A stretch of 64,000 bases of DNA from Yponomeuta sedellus (lineage: Eukaryota; Arthropoda; Insecta; Lepidoptera; Yponomeutidae), in the NCBI GenBank assembly GCA_934045075.1, contig OW203734.1, positions 7,339,016 to 7,403,015 on the forward strand, written 5' to 3'. Under the pieces are notes generated by a model. That model was not told the origin of the DNA. It saw nothing but the letters and a program-made list of their open reading frames with translations, and did no database searches. Below, one piece after another: positions 50,401-62,400 of the stretch (position 1 is the first letter of the stretch; every line of letters begins with the position of its first letter). The position numbers and the translations under genes are program-made.

Positions 50401-53400
50401 GATGTGCTAAATTAACGTAAATAGGTGCAATTATCAATCACAAATTATCCTTTTGGATTAGAGTAACAAAAAAAAATACAAAAAGCCAACGATACGTGCT
50501 GTTCCCAGGCGGTCACCCATCCAAGTACTGAACACGCCCGATGTTGCGTAACTTCGGTGATCGGACGAGAACCGGTGTATTCAACATGGTATGAACGTTG
50601 GCGATAGCAGGGATGAATTTTGCAGTCACATTCAGATTGTTACTTGTATAATAAATAACAATAGTACGAATTGACCGAACCCTCCATTCATAAAGAAGAT
50701 TGTTACTTTACGATATTTTACTTCGGGCGTGTTTTACAAACTAGAGTTTTGACGAATGGAACAGGTAGGAGAAGCTCCCATTAAGCAGTACGCTTCTCCA
50801 AAAGATCCCAAATAATTTTCGAATCTTGGTGGAGGGAATCGATGTGCTAAATTAACGTAAATAGGTGCAATTATCAATCACAATTATCACTTTGGATTCG
50901 ACTAACAAAAAAAAGAACAAAAAGCCAACGATACGTGCTGTTCCCAGGCGGTCACCCATCCAAGTACTGAACACGCCCGATGTTGCTTAACTTCGGTGAT
51001 CGGACGAGAACCGGTGTATTCAACATGGTATGAACGTTGGCGACAGTGCAAACGAATTAAATAAATTATTCAAAACTACACATCTTAACCAATACACTAG
51101 TAGTATATTGTAGAAGTATATAGTATGTAGTATATTAGTGACGAGCAAAATATATAATTATACAGATCTCACTTCATTATGCAATCTCATATGGTATGAA
51201 CTTTGGCTACAATTAACAGAAAAACATCAAACAAAATCAATCATAACTTCATATTTAGATCATTGATAAAAAATTTTTCTTCAGACCTTTCTGCAACACC
51301 CACGGTCGTTTTACGCTGTTACTCTTCTTTCTTCTTTATTTAAGTTGCATAAAAAACTCGCCCAACAACTGTCAAAGGTGTTTTCAGTGATGAAGTTTAG
51401 TCTGAATGCCTGACTAGAAAGGTGGACTAACCCCAGTTTCTCGTTCACCAACAATCCGTTTATCTACTGTTAACAGCTGTCAAATGTCTTTTTTGTATGC
51501 ACTTTGACCAACTTTAAACTGTCATTAAAGCCTCTAGTATAAGTGATTGTTGTGTCTTATTTCGCTTGAAGACAAATAAATATATTCTATTCTAACTGAC
51601 AGCAGTTAACAGTAGATTAACGGCTTGTTCGTGTATCAGAAACCGAGTACACTCTAGTGTTTCTTAATGACTTGCTATGCCCATATGTCTGTTAGCTTTT
51701 AGAATATACCTCGGCTACTGTCGGATTGAATCGGATATATTCGTGTAATACAAATATCTGAACTAATATGACACTTAATTTCGAAATCTGAACTCGATCA
51801 TCAGTACGAAAACCGCCGAAAATTGGCGAAAACCGAAGCCTACTCTAGAGCCCGAGGTATATTCTAAAAGCTAACAGACTATACATAGTTATTATTTACT
51901 TATTTGTTTACTTTTTGAATAAAATGTATTAATAAGTTATAGATTTTACTGCCACAGACAGCGCGCTATGGCGCTCATTAGGGGTGGGCTACGTCCGGCA
52001 GTGGACCAATACAATTATCCTGCTGATCACGATAGTCTCGGTGCCGCTAGTTACCACCCCGAAGCGCCTTAAACGGATGTCGTCGAAAAGTCTAGAATTA
52101 AGGTAATAACCCCGGGTACTTTTTTATCCGTCGATATAGATCTCTTATAAATTGTATCGAATAACTCGCACGAAGAACTAAAAGTACCCTGTTCAAAAAG
52201 TCCCTCAAGTAACCGAGGACATCAAGTGAACGGCCTGGACAAAAGCTCGGTGTTTTCTTTTAAAACGCCTTTTCCTTTTCAACTTCATTTAAATGTGTTG
52301 TAACACAATGTATTCTCAGAATATTTGCTTCCATAGCGTACGCTTCACTCAATTTCCGGGGAACAAATGACCGCACACCGTAGGCGTTGAGTCCGCGACA
52401 AGTAGGTACTCGAAGGACATTTTTTACAATTCTGCCTTAAGGTGGACTTACTTTCTACCAGTGAAGCTGTCGCGTCCGCTGTCGAAAGGCTCGCCGATGT
52501 TTAGGCACTCCTCCTCCAGTCGGTAGGCTTTCGATGAGGCTTTTGAGGAGCCCAGCTCACTCAGGGCATCCGTCTCCAGCGCTGCGGTCGCGACCGGAGT
52601 CTCCGGCGCCGACTGGGCGGTGTTGTGCTCTGTAGTTGACAAACATTATCAGACCACACACAACATCACACTATAACTCTAATATTATAAAGGCGAAAGT
52701 TAGCGAGTGTGTATGTTTATTACTTTTTCACGTCTAAACGAAGAAGACGAAGAAAATTTGGTATGGAGTTAGCTGAGCTGACACCCTGGATTAACACTGC
52801 GGGAAATTTTTATTTACTGTTAATGCATAATTTATTTGCTTTTACCAATAAGGCCGCCAATTGTACTTTGTATATTTGCAATTGTTTTGTATTTGTTGTT
52901 TTTCCAGTGTACATAACATTAACCATTTTACATACTGGCACATACATTGCTTCTGGCCCCACACTAGGATACCCTGTGTCGTGGAAACCCGAAACAACGA
53001 CATCACAAACATGTAAACATCTAAGAGCTGGTTTTGTTTCCAGCCGGGATTCGAACCCGGGACCTCTTGCATGGCAGGCAGACGCGCTACCGCTACGACA
53101 CAGAGGTCGTCGTACAATAAAGAATATTCTTATCTTATCTTATTTTTTCCCTAAATAACCGCGGGTAAAACCGCCGGGCACAGCTAGTAAACCACATACA
53201 GTCTATTTATTCTTACTTGTCCAATTTAGTAAACAAGATTCTAACCTTAAAATTGAGATTAGATACCTAAACTAGACATTTTCTCGCAAATTCATGAACT
53301 ATCATGAACTATGTTTATAAAATTGGCAGCGTGTTATCTAAAAGAGTGTTCCAAGTTACTTCATTTATGGAAATATGGCCGTTTTGGACTAAAAAATCAC

Positions 53401-56400
53401 AGTTTAAGGGTAGAATCTTGTTTACTAAATTGGACAAGTAAGAATAAATAGACTGTAAATAAAAATATTACACAAGACAATCTTTTTTGCCGCACTGCGC
53501 GCGATGGAGGACCCATGGACCCACAGTGGATACACGAATGCTGAAGAACAAGAATATAATCTTTTTCGCAATGCGTAACGTATTCGTTGTATCAATCAAT
53601 ATAACGGATATTGGCATACAGAGCGGATACTTGCTCTGTTAAGCAAATGTGTAAAACAGCTGATGTTAATCGCAAAAATAGTGGAGATTGCAGGGTCGGT
53701 TCCGCAGTAAAATGTTTATAATGATTATTGGACACCCTAGAACAGTCTAGTAAACTAAGTAGATAACAATATGGTCAGAAACTTACGTTTGTCCGACAAT
53801 ACGCTGGTGTGTTTAAAAAATGTATATTGTCTCAGTTTTCAAAGTTACGTACATTTGTGAGTCCTATAATAATCAATATCCACTGGCTCTGGCTGAAAGA
53901 TGTTTGTTTACATACTTTAGATGCTTTCAAGATGGCGGATAGCGTTACGATTTAGCGTTAGCGTTTTCGCCGTTACGAATTAAACTAGGAAATTTTTTTT
54001 TACTTTGCAAATTTCGGAGCCATCCTGCAAACTTACTTAGCAAAATCAATACATTTCGGTTTCTTACGTTAAATACTATAGGAAATATTCATTTATCGCG
54101 TCAAATTTGATACGTGTCAAATAGCGTATTATGATAAGTTATTAATTTGTGAAGTTGTACATTCGCTGATTGTGAAGGAAACCATCGTAAGGAAACCTAA
54201 TGTGACCCGTGTCTGATGTGTTCACTCAGACGCTTCCCCTCAGCGCTTGAAATTGCCAAGTAGGCACCCGTGGTATTAAGCCTACACCACGGGCCCATAC
54301 TCTTTCCCTGAGAGCAGGCTCCTGCCCTGGGGTAGAACGGTTATAGGTAACATAAAAAAAATTGCCTCAGTAATCTACAGAACAGTATTATTTAAATTTA
54401 TGACGTCACTTTTTGCAAAATAAAGGAACACAAAGTATGTTTGAATAGATAAAATTTTATTTTCCCCGGTGGGTTCCTGTGTGGTTCCTCTATTGACCGG
54501 TCGTGCATCCGGATCCGAAGTCAACGATGCGTGCTTTTATGGAGGACACTGAATTTGAATCAGTTTGTGAGAAATGATCCCTTTGGGTTTGAATAACAAA
54601 AAAAAAAACAAAAAGCCAACGATGCGTGCTTCTATCGAGGACACTGAATTTAAATAAGTTTGTGAGAAATTATCCCTTTGGGTTTGAATAACAAAAAAAA
54701 AAAAAAAACAAAAAGCCAACGATACGTGCTGTTCCCAGGCGGTCACCCATCCAAGTACTGAACACGCCCGATGTTGCTTAACTTCGGTGATCGGACGAGA
54801 ACCGGTGTATTCAACATGGTATGAACGTTGGCGAATGTGGTACCAAAAATAACGAACACAATAGTGTTAATTGATGCAATCCAAATACCATCCACTTTGA
54901 AATCTTAATCCCTTAATTGTTTTGAGCACTACATAATAAAAAAAAATACATTGCAGAAAAGGTAAAAATAAACAGGTTCTTATTGAAATTGTTAGGTATT
55001 GTATTATGTCACGATACGCAATAGTGTGATCAGAGAACATTGTAGGAGCGTATCAAGTTGATAATGCGATAATGTAAATTATTAACGTCGTCGTCAGGCT
55101 TATACTAGTCCACTGCTGGACACAGCCCTCCCCTAATGAGCGCCATAGCGCTCTGTCTTCAGCTTGCCGCATCCAGCATCGCAGATCGTCATCCCACCTA
55201 GTCGGAGATTTAATGTAAATGCAGCATATTATCATCGATAAAATATTACTAATATTTTATCGATGATATTATTATCATTCCGGTATGAAAATGCAAAAAT
55301 TGGAAAAATCGGGAAGACAATATAAGTTTTACGGAATGAGTGCCTGATTCAGTGTTAGTAAAAAAAAATTGCAAAAAGCCAACGATACGTGCTGTTCCCA
55401 GGCGGTCACCCATCCAAGTACTGAACACGCCCGATGTTGCTTAACTTCGGTGATCGGACGAGAACCGGTGTATTCAACATGGTATGAACGTTGGCGATAT
55501 AGCTAGCAAAATTATTGTATATACTATTCGCGAATGTAGCACCAAGCATAAATAATTGTAACTAGATTACTGCTCCAAGACACTGATTATACGATTTTCT
55601 AAATGTACATGAAGCTGGAGCCAAATATAGATATGTAGATAGAATATTATTTATTGTATGGGCATTACCCCCCCCCCCCCCCCTCCCCCAATGATGGCAC
55701 AACATAAACTACCCATATTTTTTTATTTTCGGAAATTCGATGATTTTCGTTCATAATTTTGTTTGAATTTCGTCTTATTCTAAACGGACGTAACCGCCAA
55801 ACGACTTCACACATACGGCTTAATACTTGCTTAAACGATTACTTGCTCGCTTGCACTTAAGTAAAGAAAAAGGAATAACTCCGACATGACATTTGAATGA
55901 AATTGAAAATGACATCTGTTATAATTATAATATTAATTTTTAATATTACGCAACGGTACCGCATGTGTGTCGTCATCACACAATTTTTTGGTTTTTATCT
56001 ATTTCCTCTAAAATTAAGCAATAAAAAAATTGTAAAAATTGTTTTCGTTATCAGGATAGCAACATTAAGAAACGGTCTTTTTAGTTTAAGGCGTTGTATA
56101 ATATGAATTGTTGTCGATTACACGATTCAGCGTCGCCGACCTAAGCATAACGGTTCGAAGAGCGGCTAAAGAAGTTTTCACTTCAAAAAGCAAGTTGATG
56201 GAAAAGTCAAGATTTCATAAACAGAATAATAATAATAATTTTAGCCTCTAAATAGGTTTTTAAATCAGAATAATACAGCTAACTTTCACACAACACAATC
56301 ACTTGTCAGGACAAGTGGTGTGGTAACCATCCAAAGACATCACATTCACAAGTGTTGGAAGGACATTCCTCCCCCAATCCGTGAAGCGTCCAGTGGATAC

Positions 56401-59400
56401 GCTTTTGGGCGCAAGCTCAGAGCGTATGTGCTGGAGCTTCAGAAACCGCTGCTCCACTCCCTTCCAACCCCTCGCCGCAAAAACAGACACGAGTCTGTAA
56501 TCGCATAGTAGGGTTGTGCAACATTGTATATGTCTATATATATCTTGTATTCTTTTTATATTTAAGTATATACATGTGTGCGAATTTATTATACTCGTAT
56601 CTAATTACATTTATCTTTATCTCAATATAATTATTGGAGCTAGTTACTTATTTGTGTATAATTTTTATTTGTATATTAATAGTAGCTTATTATATCACGT
56701 AGTTAAAGTATTTAAGTATCTTTTTTCATTCTGTATTAATAATACGTTTTCTATTCATATGGGTATTATTCTATATAACAAGTATTCTACTCTATACGAT
56801 ATTATTAATTCTTTAGTATTGTTATTGCCCATGATTATATCGTACCGCAGTCTGTGACGCTCTTGGGGTAGCACCTTGGCACTGACTGAAAATCAGCGCT
56901 GAAGGCTTGTCCATCAGCATATTGCTGAGTCAGTTGCCATTTATAGCAGCAGGGACACGCCATGACCTTTCGTTTTTCTTCGTTCTTTTTGTTTTTTGTA
57001 AGTGTCATGTTTAGTAATATGTTTTAAGTTTGTTACTGTGGCACAGTTTCCATAATAAATGTTTTTCTTCTTCTTCAATGTGAAATACACGCAGACTAGA
57101 GCTATTTGTGCAATATGCGGCGGCCCCTGGTGGGAATCGAACCCGCAATCTTCGGCATGGTAATTAGACGTGATACCACCGAATCAACTAGGCAGTAATA
57201 GTAAATTGTACATTACCATGTACATTGCTTAGCCGAGTCTTGCTACTGGTCAATCTGTGTTAAAATCGTAAAATTAATCGATTTTACGAAGTACATCGAA
57301 TTTTCATAAGCCATGTGTTGTAGTCACAAGAAATATGGCCCAGACCATATACGTACTCCATTAGAGTAATAGAATACAGGCGGATTTCAAGCATGAGCAA
57401 TATTTAGACAGATTTGCCTATTGATGTTACTGTCGAATATCTGACAAAAACAGTTCCAGGGTGCCACTTCGACTTCGAGCGAAATTTGCAAAAAGGCCAA
57501 CGATACGTGCTGTTCCCAGGCGGTCACCCATCCAAGTACTGAACACGCCCGATGTTGCTTAACTTCGGTGATCGGACGAGAACCGGTGTATTCAACATGG
57601 TATGAACGTTGGCGAAAGATCAAACCAAATTAGTCCACATAAAGCAAAATGGTATACATTTCTAGCTAACCTCGCAAACGTTGTTTCGCCATATTAATTA
57701 GCCTACGACCGACCTACCACATATACAAAGAAATCATAAAATGGATGACAGGGTTTCGGAGGAATTCGATAACACTGTGAACCGAGATTTCTTTATTTAG
57801 ATAATACCGGATATAAACAGAAATATTTATAATATAAATATATTAGATGGATTTTCAGTTTGAGTTTTATTGTTACTGCAAACAATACTGGCGAAGTGGA
57901 TCGTTCGGAAAACTGGGCACTTTTCCTTTATAAAAGGTGCAAAAAAGTCAACGACGATGCGTGCTTCTATGGAGGACACTGAATTTAAATCAGTTTGTGA
58001 GAAATTATCCCTTTGGGTTTGAATAACAAAAAAAAAACAAAAAGCCAACGATGCGTGCTTCTATGGAGGACACTGAATTTAAATCAGTTTGTGAGAAATT
58101 ATCCCTTTGGGTTTGAATAACAAAAAAAAACCAAAAAGCCAACGATGCGTGCTTCTATGGAGGACACTTGAATTTAAATCAGTTTGTGAGAAAATATCCC
58201 TTTGGGTTCGAATAAAAAAAAACAAAAAGCCAACGATACGTGCTGTTCCCAGGCGGTCACCCATCCAAGTACTGAACACGCCCGATGTTGCTTAACTTCG
58301 GTGATCGGACGAGAACCGGTGTATTCAACATGGTATGAACGTTGGCGAAAGATCAAACCAAATTAGTCCACATAAAGTAAAATGTAATACATTTCTAGCT
58401 AAACTCGCGAACGTTGTTTCGCCATATTAATTAGCCTACGACCGACCAAATATACAAAGAAATCATAAATGCACACCGTTTTGGAGGAATTCGATAACAA
58501 GCACTGTGACCAGAGATTTCTTTATTTAGATAATACCGGATATAAACAGAAATATTTATAATATAATAAATGGATTTGCAGTTTGAGGGAATCGCTTACT
58601 GTCGAAGCAGACTGTTGACATCTATTGTTACTGCAAGCAATACTGGGGAAGTGAATCGTTCGGAAAACTGGGAACTTTTAACTCCTAACAGGTGCAAAAA
58701 GTCAACGATGCGTGCTTATAAGGAGGACACTGAATTAATGAAGGACTTAAATTATCCCTTTCGGTTCGAATAACAAAAAAAAAACAAAAAGCCAACGATA
58801 CGTGCTGTTCCCAGGCGGTCACCCATCCAAGTACTGAACACGCCCGATGTTGCTTAACTTCGGTGATCGGACGAGAACCGGTGTATTCAACATGGTATGA
58901 ACGTTGGCGACAGCCAAAGCAAAATTGCTGAATATATTCGACTACAAAAACCTTAAGCAAAAGAATTTGAAGTCTATTACAAAAACAGTAAGACATATTG
59001 TAAATAATTCTGCAAAAATAGCTTGACAGAAATATTACCTACATCTCTTTCTTACCTACGAACGTTATCGCACGCACGCAACCTACTTAATTTGTTTGGT
59101 TTATTTTAACCATTGTGTGTGCTGTGCGAAGTGCTGCCGACCGGAGGCGTGCAATAAATAATTCTGTTTTAGAGATTAATATATTCTTAAAAATACCTAA
59201 GTAATTAGAAACCATGTAAGTACATACTTTGCCAAATTACGTAATTGTGTTTTACTTTTATTGCTCACTCTTAATGGTATAAGCTTGTCCTAACCTAAAA
59301 CACCACTCTCTGAGGTTATGAAATCACAATAACACCTCTTTTGAAGCAAAAATATGATATTTGTTTCGTGTAGAAACCAGTAGAAGTATATTTACAGTAC

Positions 59401-62400
59401 CAATAATTTGGTTCTTGAAATTATTCATGAATTTCAGTTAGAAAAAAAGCAAACTAGCAAATTTAAAAACCTATTTAGAGGCTAAAACTTTCACCCATGC
59501 CGGGATTCGAACCCGCAACCTCTGGCTATCCGTGCCATAGGATCTGGCTATCTGGCACGGATAGCCAGAGGTTGCGGGTTCGAATCCCGGCATGGGTGAA
59601 ATCTTTAGCCTCTAAATAGGTTTTTAAATTTGTTCCTTAGCACGGGTTAGTGCATTAAAAATAAAAATAGTATAAAGTAGCAAAAACAAATAATAGCTTT
59701 AAGAAGATAGATGTATTTCCCCTTTTAGTAATTTATCTTCTATTTTTCTTTCACTAGCTGCAGTAGCCCCTATCATACACGATATAAGAGCTAGCGTCAA
59801 TCCAAAAATTTGCTGCCCGGTACAACTGCACACTATTTACTTTCAATTCCAGCCTCCACCATGGCGCTAACATCATTCCTCCGGCGCCCAGTCCTAAATG
59901 GCACCCTGTACTCAGCCGTGGCACTCCGCTTTGCGTCTACACAAGGAGAGAAGAAGGTCTATTTTGATGTGACAGCCGATGGAGAGGCCTTGGGCCGAGT
60001 GGTGATGAAACTACACACCGATGTTGTCCCAAAAACGGCTGAGAACTTCAGAGCTTTGTGCACTGGAGAGAAGGGATTCGGGTACAAAGGATCTTCATTC
60101 CATAGGTATGGATTGCTCAGAAGATTAATTATTTACCTAGTATTTTTAATACAAACAGACAGTGGATATTAATTCTTTCGTATTTTTAAGAAGGTTCTTA
60201 GTTGGTCTGTAAGTATATTTTTAAAGTACTTATATTCACTATGTTCAGTGGTAATTCTTTATCAGTTCAATTTAATTATTATTTTGTTGGAAAGTGGTAG
60301 AGGTAACTCAAGTGTGGTCCAATATAAATTTGGTCAAGATGTGTTGGTGGTTCATTCTTTTTACTGTGTATTTTGTTTAAAGTCTGTTTCTCTTCTAGAG
60401 AGTTTTGCACTATAGTCTTGGGCGAATGCCACCAATTTTATTATTATTAATACTTTATTGCACCAATTTTCGAGTATAATCTCACACCTTTGGTGGATAA
60501 AGATATTTCAAGTTCACAGAACATTTTATTGTAACTTAGTGGAGGCTTGACTATCAAAAACAAAGTAGGTATGCTATCTACAGTCGTTCTACCAAATAGG
60601 TATTTTATTTTTGGGTTCTGGAATCGTAATGTTTTGTAATGTTGTTTTGCGATCTTTAAAATGGACGTTTAGGTTTCATACAATCCTTAATTTTACAATC
60701 TACAGTCTCTACGACACAATTCATATTATTCAACTTATATCAACATTAGTATTTATTTCCGGCTTTGTCCATATCTCAGATACATTGAATTGATTCAACA
60801 TGAGTCCCATGCTAATGCTTGCTTGATGAACAAACTTCACATAGAATGTAAAATTTTTTTCTATATGTCAGTCCAGATTTCTACTTCTTCTTTAATCCCT
60901 TTACTCCTCCATGGAGTCTGGGGCTGACACAAGGGCTTTCCTTGTCTCTGTAACTCTGGCCAAGATACTTCCTTCTCTTTTGGCTCAAGCACAATGTACC
61001 TCTTCCACGTTTGGGATGGACTTCCGGGTCGTTGTTAGTCTTCAGAGAGTCTATATTTCTTAATGAAGTAATCCATGTCTCATTCCAGAATAATCCCCAA
61101 CTTCATGTGCCAAGGGGGCGACTTCACCAACCACAATGGCACTGGTGGAAAGTCCATCTATGGACGCATGTTCAAGGATGAGAATTTCAAGCTGAGGCAC
61201 ATTGAAGGGGGCAAACTGTCCATGGCCAACTCTGGACCGGATACTAATGGATCACAGTTCTTCATCACAACCGTGGCTACACCTTGGCTGGACGGGAAGC
61301 ATGTGGTGTTTGGAGACGTTGTTGAAGGTGTGTATTCAGATCAATAAAGAATTACCCAAAAATTTCCAATTTCTGAAACATGTTTATTATGTTCATGCAA
61401 GCGCTACCCAATTTCTAGTTCAGCAACACTAAGGTTAATTGGAAGATAATGCTGTCAGCATTAAGTTCGCCTTCGTACTTTTTAATTTGTTTTAATGCAC
61501 AATTAAAAAGAAAGAATTTTTAATAATAATAATGTTTTACAGCAATATATTATTTTGTTTAAAAATATTCAACAATATACAAAATATATATTGTTGTATA
61601 TTATTTTGTACAAAATAATATACAACCAAAATAATATACAACAAAATACGAAATATTTTGTGTTTTACGATTTTTCAACTTAGTAGTGGCGCGCAAATTT
61701 CTATTCAGTTTCTTTTTATTATATACTTGAAATGTTACCTATTGACATGTTATCCTTATATCCTTGCTCCTTTGGTGATGTGTTATGGATCATATGTTAC
61801 AAATAATTTTATTTCGTTTTAGGCATGAATGTGGTAAAGAAAATGGAAGACTTGGGATCACGAAGTGGGAAGACCTCAAAGAAGGTTGTTATTGCAGAGT
61901 GTGGCGAGTTAGAATAGAGCTTTAAAGGACTGATTTTGCAGTTATGTTTTAAGGAATACTGGTAGCATAGATGTTATTATTGTTAAGTAAAAGTTTAAAG
62001 ATTTACTTTGTTTTTGCCTTCTGTTTGGTATAATCAGACGGAAATCAGTACAGCTGTATGTGTAAATATCTGTGGTAAATACACCACGGAACTGATTTGT
62101 TACTTATAAACGATTCCTAAAACACCCCCCAAATGCATTTTAAATAGTCTATGGTAAAGTGAAAGATAACTTTCAACACTTTAAAACTGCAGTTAGATGG
62201 CCTTTTCCTGGAGTTTTTATAACTAGCCGTGCACCGCGGTGTTACCCGCGGTTTATCGATTTTCCCTTGGGAATAAGAAAATAATTTCCCGTAAAACGTA
62301 GCCTATATCCGGGGTATTAGTTAACCCCATACTAAATTTGATTAAAATCGGTTTAGAGGTACAAAATACCTATTCACTCACAAACTTTCTCCTTTATAAT

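Noticed and set aside
53035..53130. Possible tRNA gene
   Set aside because: Has A and B boxes but no credible acceptor and anticodon stems; fits a SINE head. The same applies to 1630-1715, 49032-49100, 57119-57190 and others.
52709..53158. 149-residue + strand ORF
   Set aside because: Built from a repeat end and a tRNA-like SINE head; no gene support.
56516..56857. 113-residue AT-rich ORF
   Set aside because: Composition is that of AT-rich intron DNA (Ile, Tyr, Leu), without motif or splice evidence.
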